Shown: in pieces, positions 35,795 through 45,728 of the stretch
How the letters are laid out: each line of letters starts with the position of its first letter
Position numbering within the stretch: position 1 is the stretch's first letter
Notes under the pieces: model-generated
What the model saw: only the letters and a program-made list of their open reading frames with translations
Told to the model about the DNA's origin: nothing
Databases searched by the model: none
Position numbers and translations under genes: made by a program
Origin: Bacteroidota bacterium
Lineage (GTDB): Bacteria > Bacteroidota > Bacteroidia > UKL13-3
NCBI GenBank assembly: GCA_027487835.1
Contig: JAIYCU010000044.1
Location: forward strand, 213,581-277,580
DNA length: 64,000 nucleotides
Reading direction: 5' to 3'

Positions 35795-35802
35795 TATATT
35801 TG
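35795..35802 (+). promoter_or_regulatory. Perfect Bacteroidota -7 box (TATATTTG)
   Basis: TATATTTG fits TAnnTTTG exactly and lies 33 bases before the ATG at 35835, in the only sizeable gap between 34575 and 40086. The -33 region is poor (AGGTTA where TTTG is expected). It probably marks the start of the transcription unit running to the terminator at 46874. Confidence 0.5.
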
Positions 35803-35834
35803 CCCTAAATAAATTTGAAAATTTACTTGAAATA

Positions 35835-36752
35835 ATGCAAAAAGTAATCGTTACAGGCGGTGCTGGCTTTATTGGCTCAGCAGTAGTTCCAAAATTACAG
35901 GATTCAGGATATGATGTTTATGTAGTTGATAATCTAAGTTTTGGAAATAGAAATTTCATAAATATAGATAGTGAAAAATTTTTTCATGTAGATATTAGAG
36001 AAGCGAATCAACTATCCGATGCATTCAAACAAGTTTCGCCAGACATAGTTATTCATTTGGCAGCAATTCACTTTATACCATATTGCAATCAAAATCCATT
36101 TGAGTCCTCTGATATAAATATTCGCGGAACAATAAATGTATTAGAAGCTGCCAAGCAAATCCCAAATCTTAAAAAGGTATTCTTTGCATCCACAGCTGCT
36201 GTATACCCTATTTCAGATTCTAGCGTTTCCGAAACCCATCTTTTGCTACCTTTAGATATTTATGGTTTGAGCAAATTAGCCGGGGAGCGTTTATTGCGCG
36301 AATTCTACCTTGAAACAAAAATTGATTCAATTATATGTAGGTTTTTCAATGCTTTTGGCCCAAATGAAACAAATCCACATTTAATTCCTGAAATTGAGCG
36401 CCAACTTAAGGAGGGTATTAGAAAAATTGAATTAGGAAATCTTACCCCAAAAAGAGATTTCATACATACGTATGATATGGCTAATGCAGTTTTAAGGTTA
36501 ATTTCTTTAGATAATGTTGGTTTAGAAACCTTTAACTTAGGACGTGGAATAGAATACGCTGTAACTGAAATTGTTGATTCATTTTCAAGAATTTTGGGAG
36601 AAGATATCGAAATAATTGTTGCCCCCGAGCGTGTTAGAAAGGTAGAAAGGATGCATTTGTTAGCTGATGTTTCCAAATTAAAAGAAAAAACAGGATGGGA
36701 GCCCAAATGGACTATAGACCAAGGGATTTCGGATTTAATTAATAATTGGTAA
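35835..36752 (+). CDS. NAD-dependent epimerase/dehydratase (UDP-glucose 4-epimerase-like)
   Basis: The 305-residue protein is an extended short-chain dehydrogenase: VTGGAGFIGSAVV near residue 5 binds NAD, VVDNLSFGNR near 30 follows, FFASTAAVYP near 117 supplies the catalytic Ser/Thr region and YGLSKLAGE near 141 the Tyr-x3-Lys pair. RDFIHTYDMANAVLRL near 214 is also family-typical. It most likely epimerises or dehydrates a nucleotide sugar; UDP-Glc/UDP-GlcNAc 4-epimerase is the nearest general match. It follows the -7 box at 35795 and starts the block with GDP-fucose genes. Confidence 0.83.
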   Translation: MQKVIVTGGAGFIGSAVVPKLQDSGYDVYVVDNLSFGNRNFINIDSEKFFHVDIREANQLSDAFKQVSPDIVIHLAAIHFIPYCNQNPFESSDINIRGTINVLEAAKQIPNLKKVFFASTAAVYPISDSSVSETHLLLPLDIYGLSKLAGERLLREFYLETKIDSIICRFFNAFGPNETNPHLIPEIERQLKEGIRKIELGNLTPKRDFIHTYDMANAVLRLISLDNVGLETFNLGRGIEYAVTEIVDSFSRILGEDIEIIVAPERVRKVERMHLLADVSKLKEKTGWEPKWTIDQGISDLINNW

Positions 36753-36764
36753 TTATTTCGATTA

Positions 36765-39143
36765 ATGGCAAATAGACATAAATTAGGTGTGTTATTTTAT
36801 TTTGATACCTCTTGGATGGGTGGAATCATTTATATACAGAATTTAATTAGGACTTTAGAGTACTTGGAGGATAGTGAAAAGCCTCAAATAACCTTATTTT
36901 ATAGACCAGGTTTGAAAAAGTTTGCTGATGAAATCAGTTATCCGTATCTTGAGAAAATAGAATTTAATTTCTTGCCAATATGGAAAAGATATGTCTATTC
37001 CTGGATTAAAAAAGAAAATGTATTTATAGAAGAAATAATTGATAAATACCATCTGAATTCAGTTTTTCCTATTCATGATTTCCCTGTTAAATCAAAAAAG
37101 GCTTCAAAGAAAAATGTAAATTTGGTATCTTGGTTTGCGGATTTACAGCATAAGCATTATCCAATATTTTTCAGCAGAAGTAAGCGTCTATTTACTGAAT
37201 TACGATTATATTTCTTGAAAAAGAATTGTAATAATTTAGTGCTTTCAAGTGAATCTGTAGAAAATGATTTTAAATTTTTCTATCAAATAGACCCATTAAA
37301 AACTAACATTTTTCATTTCGTTTCTATCATCGGATCATTTAAGAATGATAATTTTGAAGAACTTCTGATAAAGTATAAATTACCTGATAAATTCTTCATT
37401 GTATCAAATCAGTTTCATAAACATAAAAATCATAAAATAGTAATTGAGGCAATTCACGAGTTAAATCAAATTGGAATAAAAATTCATGTTGCATTCACTG
37501 GAAAATTACCTTTTGATACTAAGGCTCAGCATGTATTAGAGCTGCATGATATTATAGAGAAATATAATCTTAAAAGTCAAATTACTATTTTAGGTCTAAT
37601 GCCAAGGGATGAGCAATTGCTCTTGATGAAAAATGCTCAAGCGGTTATTCAACCCTCTTTTTTTGAGGGATGGAGCACTGTAGTGGAAGACGCCATGGCA
37701 TTAAATGTACCAGTAATTGCTTCAAATATTGACGTTAATGTTGAACAATTGCAGGAAAAGGGAATTTATTTTGATCCTAATAAGACTAGTCAATTAGTAG
37801 ATGCCATAAAAAAATATGGCAATAGAGATTTTTCTCAAGACTTTTTTGGCGACTATAATTTAAGAATAAAGAATGCAGCTTCGATTTTTATGTCTATTTT
37901 AAAAAACGAAAAAAAAAAGCGAGTGCTTCAAATAAATTCTAGCGTAAATTTTGGTAGTAGCGGCAGAATTGTGGAGGAGATTGCAACTATGGGGTTAGAA
38001 AATGGAATAGAAAATCATATTGCATATAGTAAGGGGAATCCTGGGAATACTAATTTATCCTATATAAAAATTGGGTCAATCCAAGATAAGCTTTGGCATG
38101 GTTTATTAACCTTGTTGTTTGATATTCATGGCAAAGGTTCTAGGCTGGCAACTAAAAGACTAATTAAAAAAATTGATGCTATTAATCCATCAATTATTCA
38201 TTTGCATAACCTTCATGGGTATTATTTAAACTATCCTATATTGTTTAACTATTTAAATGAAAAGGATGTTCAAGTGGTTTGGACATTGCACGATTGCTGG
38301 AGTTTTACAGGGCATTGTTCGCATTACGAAAACGTTGGGTGTAATAAATGGGAAACAAAATGTTTTCAATGTCCAAAAAAATCGAAGTATCCAAAAAGCA
38401 TTCTATTGGATAATTCCGAATCTAATTTTATTAGTAAAAAGGAAAGCTTCAATAGCATCAATAAATTGCAAATAATAACTCCTTCAAATTGGTTAAATGA
38501 GCAAGTAAAGAAATCTTTCCTTTCTAAATTTAATGTTAAAACTATTAATAATGGTGTTGATTTGGATATATTTAAGGAGCGAATTGAAAGCGTTGAATTA
38601 CTAAAAACTAAGTATAGCTTACATGATAAAAAGGTAGCACTTTTTGTAGCTTACAATTGGTCAAATGCTAAAGGTATTTTGGATATAATAAGTGTCGCCA
38701 AAAAGCTTCAATCAGATTTTCGTTTTATAATTGTTGGAATATCAGAAGAAAAAGTTGCTGAACTGCCTAAAGAAATTTTAGCCATAGGAAAGATTTATGA
38801 TTTATATGAACTTGCTAATTGGTTTGCCTTGGCAGATGTTTTTGTAAACCCTACTTATATGGATACCTTTCCAACCACCAATTTAGAATCATTGGCTTGT
38901 GGCACCCCAATAATTACCTATAGATCTGGTGGAAGTCCTGAAGCAATAGATGCTAGTACTGGAGTTGTTATAGAGAAAGGTGATTTAAATGGAATGCTAG
39001 CGGCTATACAGGAAATTTGCCAAAGGGATAAGCTTTTTTATAAAGAAGCATGTAGAAAAAGAGCTGAAGATAAATATGATAAAAATAAACAATTCCTACA
39101 ATACATAAACCTTTATAAAGAACTACCTTTAATTAATCAATAA
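36765..39143 (+). CDS. Double glycosyltransferase: two GT4 domains fused in one protein
   Basis: At 792 residues this is twice the normal GT4 length. The first domain (about 1-378) ends with the donor motif FEGWSTVVEDAMALNVPVIA near 303. The second begins RVLQINSSVNFGSSGRIVEE at about 386, which is how free-standing GT4 proteins begin, and has its own donor motif DTFPTTNLESLACGTPIITY near 702. The junction is encoded by a run of ten A bases (37909-37918). Gain or loss of one A would stop translation within 8 codons and leave the first transferase alone. As written it should add two sugars in succession. Confidence 0.87.
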   Translation: MANRHKLGVLFYFDTSWMGGIIYIQNLIRTLEYLEDSEKPQITLFYRPGLKKFADEISYPYLEKIEFNFLPIWKRYVYSWIKKENVFIEEIIDKYHLNSVFPIHDFPVKSKKASKKNVNLVSWFADLQHKHYPIFFSRSKRLFTELRLYFLKKNCNNLVLSSESVENDFKFFYQIDPLKTNIFHFVSIIGSFKNDNFEELLIKYKLPDKFFIVSNQFHKHKNHKIVIEAIHELNQIGIKIHVAFTGKLPFDTKAQHVLELHDIIEKYNLKSQITILGLMPRDEQLLLMKNAQAVIQPSFFEGWSTVVEDAMALNVPVIASNIDVNVEQLQEKGIYFDPNKTSQLVDAIKKYGNRDFSQDFFGDYNLRIKNAASIFMSILKNEKKKRVLQINSSVNFGSSGRIVEEIATMGLENGIENHIAYSKGNPGNTNLSYIKIGSIQDKLWHGLLTLLFDIHGKGSRLATKRLIKKIDAINPSIIHLHNLHGYYLNYPILFNYLNEKDVQVVWTLHDCWSFTGHCSHYENVGCNKWETKCFQCPKKSKYPKSILLDNSESNFISKKESFNSINKLQIITPSNWLNEQVKKSFLSKFNVKTINNGVDLDIFKERIESVELLKTKYSLHDKKVALFVAYNWSNAKGILDIISVAKKLQSDFRFIIVGISEEKVAELPKEILAIGKIYDLYELANWFALADVFVNPTYMDTFPTTNLESLACGTPIITYRSGGSPEAIDASTGVVIEKGDLNGMLAAIQEICQRDKLFYKEACRKRAEDKYDKNKQFLQYINLYKELPLINQ

Positions 39144-39144
39144 C

Positions 39145-40086
39145 ATGAGAATTTTTGTTGCAGGTCATAATGGGATGGTTGGTTCAGCCATAATTAGACA
39201 ACTCCAAATTAATGGATATAATGAAATAATCGTTAAGTCGAGTAAGGAACTTGATTTGCGTGATCAGGCTTCCGTACAAAATTTCTTTTTGCAAGAAAAG
39301 CCCCAAATTGTTATTGACGCTGCTGCAAGAGTTGGTGGTATATTAGCTAACAGCATGTATCCTTATCAGTTTCTAATGGAAAACATGCAAATACAGAATA
39401 ACCTAATTGATAGTGCTGTTAAATTTGATGTTCAAAAATTTATCTTTTTAGGTAGTTCTTGCATTTACCCTAAGTTTGCACAGCAACCAATTAAAGAATC
39501 CTATTTGTTAAGTGGAGCACTAGAGGAAACTAATGAATGGTATGCAATTGCTAAAATTAGCGGGGTTAAAGCCTGTGAAGCTATTAGAAAGCAATATCAA
39601 AAAGATTTTGTAAGTTTAATGCCAACAAATCTTTACGGCCCATATGATAATTTTGATTTGCAAACTTCCCATGTTATGCCAGCTATGATAAGAAAGTTTC
39701 ACGAGGCAAAACAAACCAATGATTCTGTAGTATTATGGGGATCTGGAAGTCCTATGCGTGAGTTCTTGTTTGTAGATGATCTTGCCAAAGCAGTTGTATT
39801 TATGATGGAAGGTGAAACTACTGATAACCTATATAATGTTGGTTATGGAGCAGATATTAGTATTAAGGAGTTGGCTTTATTAATTCAACAAATTGTTGGA
39901 CATAAAGGAGAAATTGTTTGGGATGCATCTAAGCCAGACGGTACACCAAAAAAATTAATGGACAATTCGAAAATTATGGATTTAGGATGGAAACCAGAAG
40001 TAGATTTAAGCAGTGGTATTGCCAATACATATGATTGGTTTTTATCAAATATCGAAAAGTATAAAAAAGTAGCCATTAACGGATAA
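39145..40086 (+). CDS. fcl: GDP-L-fucose synthase
   Basis: The enzyme performs the 3,5-epimerisation and NADPH reduction of GDP-4-keto-6-deoxymannose to GDP-L-fucose. The 313-residue protein has VAGHNGMVGSAI at the N-terminus, AARVGGILANSMYPYQFL near 65, FLGSSCIYPKFAQQPI near 105 and the catalytic YAIAKISG near 132, all typical of Fcl/WcaG. It starts one base after the double GT stop and precedes gmd by 27 bases, the pair being adjacent as in most fucose loci. Its product can serve the GT10 enzyme at 7462. Confidence 0.93.
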   Translation: MRIFVAGHNGMVGSAIIRQLQINGYNEIIVKSSKELDLRDQASVQNFFLQEKPQIVIDAAARVGGILANSMYPYQFLMENMQIQNNLIDSAVKFDVQKFIFLGSSCIYPKFAQQPIKESYLLSGALEETNEWYAIAKISGVKACEAIRKQYQKDFVSLMPTNLYGPYDNFDLQTSHVMPAMIRKFHEAKQTNDSVVLWGSGSPMREFLFVDDLAKAVVFMMEGETTDNLYNVGYGADISIKELALLIQQIVGHKGEIVWDASKPDGTPKKLMDNSKIMDLGWKPEVDLSSGIANTYDWFLSNIEKYKKVAING

Positions 40087-40113
40087 TTTATTAGTTAATT
40101 AAAATTAGATTTC

Positions 40114-41277
40114 ATGAATTCAGAAAAAAGAAAAGTTGCACTCATCACTGGAATTACTGGACAAGATGGTGCTTATTTAGCAGAATTGTTGCTTGAAAAG
40201 GGCTATATGGTTCACGGCCTTAAGCGCCGTGCTTCTTTATTTAATACAAATAGAATTGACCACTTATATCAAGATCCGCACGATACTGATTTACGGTTGA
40301 AACTACATTATGGAGACATGACAGACTCTATGAATATTACCCGTATCATTCAAGAAACACAGCCTGATGAAATTTATAACCTAGCAGCGATGAGTCATGT
40401 GAAGGTTTCTTTTGATACGCCTGAATATACTGCAAATGCCGATGGTATTGGTACCCTTCGAATTTTAGAAGCAGTGCGTTTACTGGGGATGGAAAAAAGA
40501 ACTAAAATTTACCAGGCATCTACTTCTGAACTATATGGATTGGTTCAAGCCGTACCTCAGTCTGAAACTACGCCATTTTATCCTCGTTCTCCCTATGCGG
40601 TTGCAAAAATGTATGCTTATTGGATTACGGTAAATTACCGTGAAGCTTATAATATGTATGCTTGTAATGGGATATTGTTTAACCATGAATCTCCGCTAAG
40701 AGGTGAAACATTTGTAACTAGAAAGATTACTAGATCTGTTGCCAAAATTGCCTTAGGCTTGGAGAAAACAATGTTTATGGGAAATCTTGATGCGCAAAGA
40801 GATTGGGGACATGCAAAAGATTATGTAGACGCCATGTGGCGCATTCTGCAGCAAGACAAACCTGAAGATTATGTGATTGCAACTGGCATCACTACTCCAG
40901 TTAGGGAATTTATTAGAATGGCATTTGCTGAAGTAGGCGTGGAAGTTACTTTTACTGGTGAAGGTGCTAATGAAATTGGTACAATAACTGGCATAAAGCA
41001 AGAATTGTTAAATGCACATTTAGGCGATTTTAAACATGAAAACAAAATGGCCAAGATTGGCACTGTGGTTGTTAAAGTTGATGAACGCTATTTTAGACCA
41101 ACAGAAGTGGAATTGTTATTAGGTGATCCAACCAAAGCTCAAACCAAATTGAATTGGAAACCTAAGTATGATTTGGCTGCTTTGGTTAAGGAAATGGTGG
41201 CATCTGATGTGCAGTTGTTTATAAGAGACCTGCATTTGATGAAAACTGGTCATAAAGTTTTAAAGCAGGCTGAGTAG
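40114..41277 (+). CDS. gmd: GDP-mannose 4,6-dehydratase
   Basis: Gmd makes GDP-4-keto-6-deoxymannose, the substrate of Fcl. The 387-residue protein shows [18 protein letters not shown] near 10, [16 protein letters not shown] near 34, STSELYG near 134 and [12 protein letters not shown] near 157 with the Tyr-x3-Lys pair; [14 protein letters not shown] near 226 is a clear Gmd mark. A segment around residues 290-325 is slightly longer than in E. coli Gmd. Order fcl-gmd with short spacing indicates co-transcription. Confidence 0.94.
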   Translation: MNSEKRKVALITGITGQDGAYLAELLLEKGYMVHGLKRRASLFNTNRIDHLYQDPHDTDLRLKLHYGDMTDSMNITRIIQETQPDEIYNLAAMSHVKVSFDTPEYTANADGIGTLRILEAVRLLGMEKRTKIYQASTSELYGLVQAVPQSETTPFYPRSPYAVAKMYAYWITVNYREAYNMYACNGILFNHESPLRGETFVTRKITRSVAKIALGLEKTMFMGNLDAQRDWGHAKDYVDAMWRILQQDKPEDYVIATGITTPVREFIRMAFAEVGVEVTFTGEGANEIGTITGIKQELLNAHLGDFKHENKMAKIGTVVVKVDERYFRPTEVELLLGDPTKAQTKLNWKPKYDLAALVKEMVASDVQLFIRDLHLMKTGHKVLKQAE

Positions 41278-41278
41278 T

Positions 41279-42409
41279 TTGAAATTCAGAAAATCTATTG
41301 TATTAATCAATCAAGATTCAGGCTATTTAATGATTGATATTGTAAATCATATCTGTAAAAGTTATGACGAAACTACTTTAGTATCTGGAAAATTGATTGA
41401 GCGAGGAACTTCTTTAAATGAAAAAGTAAAATTAGAATGGATTACTGAATACAAACGAAATTCATTATTTAGTAAGTTTTATTCTTGGTTTCTTGGTTTC
41501 TTTCAGACCCTATATTTGGTGGGATTTAAATATAGAAATTCAGAACTTTTTATTGTGTCTAATCCTCCTTTTGCCGTTTTTATTCCACTAATTTTTAGAA
41601 GGAAGTTTAAGCTTTTAATTTTTGATATTTACCCTGATGTTTTAACAAATACTATCCCTTGGTTAAAATATACTCCAATTGGTTTTTGTTGGAGTTTTTT
41701 AAATAAAGTCGTATTTAAACGGGCCGATAAAATTTATACAATTGGAGAAGGTTTAAAAACAACTCTTGAACAGTATGTAGATTCTGAAAAGATTGAAGTA
41801 GTGCCACTTTGGACGAATAACGATTTTATTTATTCAATTCCACGGGAAACCAATGTTTTTTTAAAAGGAAAACCATTCGAAGGAAAATTCATCATTCTTT
41901 ACTCTGGGAATTTAGGTAAAACTCAGCATCCAGAGATAATATTAGAGTTGGCAAAAGGTTTTAAAAATAATAGCGAAATACATTTTGTGATTATTGGATC
42001 AGGAAGCGAAAAACTCCTTCTTGAAAATAGAATTAAAGCAGAAGGGATTTCTAATGTTAGCATGTTTGATTGGCAAGATCCTTCACTTCTTTCTCATACC
42101 TTTTCAAGTGCACATATCGCAATTGTAACAAGTGGTTCACAGGCAAATAATTTGAGTATTCCTAGTAAAACTTTTAATTTTATGTCTGTTGGAGTTCCAG
42201 TTTTAGGCATTTCCTCCTCTAAAAGTGAGTTAAGTAAATTGATTCAGAAGTATGAAATTGGAGGATGTTTTGATCCAAATGAAATGGGAGAAATTACTGG
42301 GTTTATACTGAAATTACAAGAAGATGTGAATCTGTATAAATACTATGCTGAAAACTCACTTAACACCTCCAAATTATTTACAATCGACAACGTAAATAGA
42401 TTTTTATGA
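41279..42409 (+). CDS. Glycosyltransferase family 4 (WbuB-like)
   Basis: A 376-residue GT-B protein starting at TTG one base after gmd. Marks are [19 protein letters not shown] at the start, [13 protein letters not shown] near 113, [18 protein letters not shown] near 206 and the donor region [20 protein letters not shown] near 294. The LYSGNLG and PSKTFNF forms are characteristic of WbuB-like transferases that add N-acetylated deoxy-hexosamines to the first lipid-linked sugar. It overlaps the priming transferase gene by four bases, fitting a role as second-sugar transferase. Confidence 0.83.
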   Translation: MKFRKSIVLINQDSGYLMIDIVNHICKSYDETTLVSGKLIERGTSLNEKVKLEWITEYKRNSLFSKFYSWFLGFFQTLYLVGFKYRNSELFIVSNPPFAVFIPLIFRRKFKLLIFDIYPDVLTNTIPWLKYTPIGFCWSFLNKVVFKRADKIYTIGEGLKTTLEQYVDSEKIEVVPLWTNNDFIYSIPRETNVFLKGKPFEGKFIILYSGNLGKTQHPEIILELAKGFKNNSEIHFVIIGSGSEKLLLENRIKAEGISNVSMFDWQDPSLLSHTFSSAHIAIVTSGSQANNLSIPSKTFNFMSVGVPVLGISSSKSELSKLIQKYEIGGCFDPNEMGEITGFILKLQEDVNLYKYYAENSLNTSKLFTIDNVNRFL

Positions 42410-43011
42410 TTTATAAAGTAGTTTTTAAAAGAGTTTTTGATTTTTTATTTGCCTTATTGGTATTGCTTTTAACTTCACCCATTTTATTGATTACAATTGT
42501 TTTGCTTTACTTTTTGAATGATAAAGCAGTTTTTTTCTTGCAAGAAAGACCAGGTTTGAACGCCATTCCTTTTAAAATTATCAAATTTAAAACGATGAAT
42601 GATAAGAAAGATAAGGAAGGTAAACTATTGTCTGATAAGGATAGGCTAACTTCAGTTGGAAAAAGGGTTCGATCTTTTTCAATTGACGAGTTGCCCCAAA
42701 TGATAAATGTATTAAAAGGAGACATGAGTATTATTGGGCCAAGGCCTTTACTTATGCGATATTTACCATTATATTCAAAAGAGCAAACCAAGCGACATTT
42801 GGTAAAGCCTGGTATTACTGGTTTGGCGCAAGTAAATGGAAGAAATACTATTTCTTGGGAAAAAAAGTTTGAATGGGATGTGTTTTATGTTGAAAATTTA
42901 TCTTTTTTCCTCGATGTTAAAATATTAATTTTAACCATTGCAAAAGTAATTAGAAGAGAAGGTATTAGTGCCGAAAACCAATCTACAACACTCCCTTTTA
43001 CAGGGAATTAA
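42406..43011 (+). CDS. Priming polyprenyl-phosphate sugar-1-phosphate transferase (PglC-like)
   Basis: The enzyme moves a sugar-1-phosphate from UDP-sugar to undecaprenyl phosphate, the first membrane step of glycan assembly. At 201 residues it is the short monotopic PglC form without the extra WcaJ membrane helices. It has one re-entrant hydrophobic segment (residues 12-36), [19 protein letters not shown] near 46, the catalytic Asp94-Glu95 in [17 protein letters not shown], then IGPRPLL and [14 protein letters not shown]. The acyl-ACP and PglD/PglE genes that follow suggest that its substrate is a UDP-bacillosamine-like sugar. Confidence 0.92.
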   Translation: MIYKVVFKRVFDFLFALLVLLLTSPILLITIVLLYFLNDKAVFFLQERPGLNAIPFKIIKFKTMNDKKDKEGKLLSDKDRLTSVGKRVRSFSIDELPQMINVLKGDMSIIGPRPLLMRYLPLYSKEQTKRHLVKPGITGLAQVNGRNTISWEKKFEWDVFYVENLSFFLDVKILILTIAKVIRREGISAENQSTTLPFTGN

Positions 43012-43021
43012 TTAAAGTTTT

Positions 43022-43249
43022 ATGAATAAAGTAATTGAAGTATTAATTGAAGCCCTTGAAATAGAAAATAAAGAGGTTAATCTGTCTGATAATTTTAAAG
43101 AATATCCAGAATGGGACTCATTGTCTCGCCTTTCTCTAATTGCGCTTATGGACGAGGCTTTTGAGATACAGATTGATGATGAAACCTTTAAAAAAATTGA
43201 TTCGGTTGAAAAACTAATTGCCGAAGTTGAGTTAAGAATGGCAAAATAA
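43022..43249 (+). CDS. Acyl carrier protein of the glycan locus
   Basis: A 75-residue acidic protein with the phosphopantetheine site EWDSLSRLSLI, Ser33 being the attachment residue. The size and four-helix pattern fit ACP. It starts 10 bases after the priming transferase and its stop overlaps the ketosynthase start (TAATG). It is a dedicated carrier rather than the housekeeping AcpP, which is normally beside fabF. It should carry the acyl chain built by the next two genes. Confidence 0.88.
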   Translation: MNKVIEVLIEALEIENKEVNLSDNFKEYPEWDSLSRLSLIALMDEAFEIQIDDETFKKIDSVEKLIAEVELRMAK

Positions 43250-44307
43250 TGGCTACCCTATCTTTTAATCATATTGGGATTATTGGTCTTTGTGCAGCTG
43301 TTCCGCTTAATAAAATTAACAACCTAAAACATACACAAAACTTTTCGAGTGAAGATGTTGCTGAGGTTGTTGATAAAATTGGAGTAGAAGAAAGACGTTT
43401 TGCTCCAGAAGGAATGTGCTCCTCTGATTTATGTTATGCTGCTGCTGAACAATTAATTACCGATTTGAATATTGAGAAATCAGAAATCGACCTAGTCGTA
43501 TTTGTCTCTCAAACTGCGGATTATAGAATGCCTGCTACCGCTATTTTGCTTCAAAATAAACTTAAGTTAGGCAAACATACAGCCGCTTTTGATATTGGTT
43601 TGGGTTGCTCTGGTTTTGTCTATGGCTTGTCTATTGTATATTCATTGATAAATGCAGGCGGGTTTAGAAACGCACTTTTGCTTAACGGCGAAACCCGCTC
43701 CCGGGTTTATTCACCTAAAGATAGAAAAACTGCTTTTTTATTTGGGGATGCAGGCACTGCTGTTTTGATTTCTAAACATGAAAAATTTGGGAAGTCTATC
43801 TTTGATTTAAACTCAGATGGAAGTTTAGGCGATTTGATAAAAATGGACCATGGTGGATATAGAAATCCAACAACGTTGGAATCATTATCCGAAAAAGTTA
43901 TTGATGAACATGGAAACATGCGTTCTGGTGAGCATGGTTATATGAATGGACCAGAAGTTTTTAATTTTGTGATTAGGGAAATTCCTCGTAGTGTTAAAAA
44001 CCTTCTGAAACAAGCAGAAAGGGATGAAAGTAGCATAGATTATTTTGTTTTTCATCAGGCTAACACCTTTATGAATAATTATTTGGCTGAGAAAATGAAA
44101 TTACCAAAAGATAAATGTCCAACCAACATTAAAGCTTTTGGAAATACTTCCTCTGTTTCTATACCCTTGGCAATAGCAACTGAACTTAAAAATAAGTTAG
44201 AAGGTTCTAAAACCCTTTTCTTGTCTGGATTTGGTGTGGGTATGTCTTGGGCTAATGCAGTTGTAAGTTTTGAAGATTGCCAGATTTCCAATCTTGTTGA
44301 GATTTAA
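43249..44307 (+). CDS. 3-oxoacyl-ACP synthase III (KASIII/FabH-like)
   Basis: The 352-residue protein has the thiolase-fold triad of FabH: Cys120 in DIGLGCSGFVYG, His269 in FVFHQANTFM and Asn299 in AFGNTSS. It also shows VGVEERR-like GVEERRFAPEG near 45 and the C-terminal SGFGVGMSWANAVV. FabH enzymes join acetyl-CoA (or another starter) with malonyl-ACP to give a short 3-oxoacyl-ACP. With the ACP and the reductase beside it, the simplest product is 3-hydroxybutanoyl-ACP, which would serve as acyl donor for an amino sugar. Confidence 0.88.
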   Translation: MATLSFNHIGIIGLCAAVPLNKINNLKHTQNFSSEDVAEVVDKIGVEERRFAPEGMCSSDLCYAAAEQLITDLNIEKSEIDLVVFVSQTADYRMPATAILLQNKLKLGKHTAAFDIGLGCSGFVYGLSIVYSLINAGGFRNALLLNGETRSRVYSPKDRKTAFLFGDAGTAVLISKHEKFGKSIFDLNSDGSLGDLIKMDHGGYRNPTTLESLSEKVIDEHGNMRSGEHGYMNGPEVFNFVIREIPRSVKNLLKQAERDESSIDYFVFHQANTFMNNYLAEKMKLPKDKCPTNIKAFGNTSSVSIPLAIATELKNKLEGSKTLFLSGFGVGMSWANAVVSFEDCQISNLVEI

Positions 44308-44312
44308 TAAAC

Positions 44313-45074
44313 TTGAATCCATTTAGTTTAGTAAATAAAAATATTATAATCACTGGAGCATCCTCTGGTTTAGGAAGAAATTGTGCTGTTGAGTGCAGCA
44401 AGCAGGGCGCAAACCTCTTTTTGATAGGGCGTAATATGAGCGCTTTGGTTCAAACCTTAAATGAATGTTTGAACCAAGAAAACCATCAATTGATTTGCTG
44501 CGATTTACTAGATACTGAGAAACTTAAACAAATATTTTTGCCACTTAATGAGAAGTTCCATTTTCATGGTTTAGTTAATTTTGCTGGGATTTCACTTACT
44601 TTACCTTTTAGAAATACAAGTGATTCTAAACTTAATGAATTGTTTCAAGCTAATATTTATTCTGCAGTAAATGTGAGTAAACTTGCGATTAAAAGCCAAA
44701 AAGACTCAAGTTCAACGCAATTTTCATTAATCTTTATTGGTTCAATTATGGGTTTGGTAGGTGAGAGTGGAAAATTTGTTTATTCAATGACTAAAGGAGC
44801 CTTGCTCGCAGGTGTAAAGTCTTTAGCGGTTGAACTTGCCCCTAAGCAAATTAGAGTAAATATGATTTCTCCAGGTTGGGTTCAAACACCTATGACCGAA
44901 AATCAATATTATGCAAAAAATCAAGAAGCAATGGATGAGCTTAACAAAAAACATCCTTTAGGAGTTGGAAAACCTGAGGATATTTCTTGGGCCTGCATAT
45001 ATTTGCTATCAGATGCAGCTAGGTGGGTTACTGGAACTAATTTAATTTTAGATGGTGGGTACACAGCAAAATAA
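44313..45074 (+). CDS. SDR-family 3-oxoacyl-ACP reductase-like protein
   Basis: A 253-residue classical short-chain dehydrogenase. TGASSGLGRN (residues 14-23) binds NAD(P), NFAGIS is near 89, and the catalytic residues are Ser144, Tyr157 and Lys161 (FIGSIMG, YSMTKGALL). The C-terminus WVTGTNLILDGGYTAK is typical of FabG-like enzymes. Start is TTG, 5 bases after the ketosynthase. It most likely reduces the 3-oxoacyl-ACP from the previous gene to the 3-hydroxyacyl form, though reduction of a sugar cannot be excluded. Confidence 0.85.
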   Translation: MNPFSLVNKNIIITGASSGLGRNCAVECSKQGANLFLIGRNMSALVQTLNECLNQENHQLICCDLLDTEKLKQIFLPLNEKFHFHGLVNFAGISLTLPFRNTSDSKLNELFQANIYSAVNVSKLAIKSQKDSSSTQFSLIFIGSIMGLVGESGKFVYSMTKGALLAGVKSLAVELAPKQIRVNMISPGWVQTPMTENQYYAKNQEAMDELNKKHPLGVGKPEDISWACIYLLSDAARWVTGTNLILDGGYTAK

Positions 45075-45077
45075 TCT

Positions 45078-45728
45078 ATGAAACGAGAAATAATTTTTAT
45101 TGGTAGCGGCGGGCATGCTGCTGAGCTAACGGATTACCTTTTTTATTATAACAAGGTTAATCCTAATAATCCCATGGTTATAAGAGGTTATATTGATGAT
45201 AGTATTGAGGGATATAACCATTATAATTTTGAGGCCCCCTTTTTAGGAACTATTAAGGAACATGTTGTTGATGCTAGTTTTGATTATTTAATGGCAATTG
45301 CCAATTTGAAATTTAGACGAGAAATTATTTTAGATTTTGAAACAAAGGGTGCAAATATTATCGGTTTTATTCATCCTTTAGCACAAATTTCACCCTCTGC
45401 CGAAGTTGCAAAGGGTGTGGTAATTTCTCATAATTCTTCATTAGGTCCAAAAGTGAAAATTGGGGCACATACCTTAATTAACTCTAGATGCACAATTGGG
45501 CACGATTCACAAATTGGGGAATTTAATTTTTTAAGTCCTGCCATAAGTATTTCAGGGAATACATTAATTGGCCAAAATAATTTAATTGGCACAGGAGTGA
45601 TCACTATCCCAAGTACCAAAATCGGAGATAATAATAAAATTGGGGCTGGAGTTACTTTGTTCTTTAATGTTGAAAATAATACAACTATCGTAGGTCAAAA
45701 ACCAAGAATTTTTCAGAATGAATTATAA
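45078..45728 (+). CDS. PglD/NeuD-family sugar N-acyltransferase
   Basis: The 216-residue protein has the PglD layout: an N-terminal Rossmann-like UDP-sugar domain (EIIFIGSGGHAAELTDYL) and a C-terminal left-handed beta helix from about residue 100 (VVISHNSSLGPKVKIG, TIGHDSQIGEFN, LIGQNNLIGTGV). His136 in CTIGHDS matches the catalytic His of PglD. PglD acetylates the 4-amino group of UDP-4-amino-sugar in bacillosamine synthesis. Here an acyl-ACP from the upstream cassette may replace acetyl-CoA. Its end overlaps the aminotransferase start by 11 bases. Confidence 0.86.
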   Translation: MKREIIFIGSGGHAAELTDYLFYYNKVNPNNPMVIRGYIDDSIEGYNHYNFEAPFLGTIKEHVVDASFDYLMAIANLKFRREIILDFETKGANIIGFIHPLAQISPSAEVAKGVVISHNSSLGPKVKIGAHTLINSRCTIGHDSQIGEFNFLSPAISISGNTLIGQNNLIGTGVITIPSTKIGDNNKIGAGVTLFFNVENNTTIVGQKPRIFQNEL

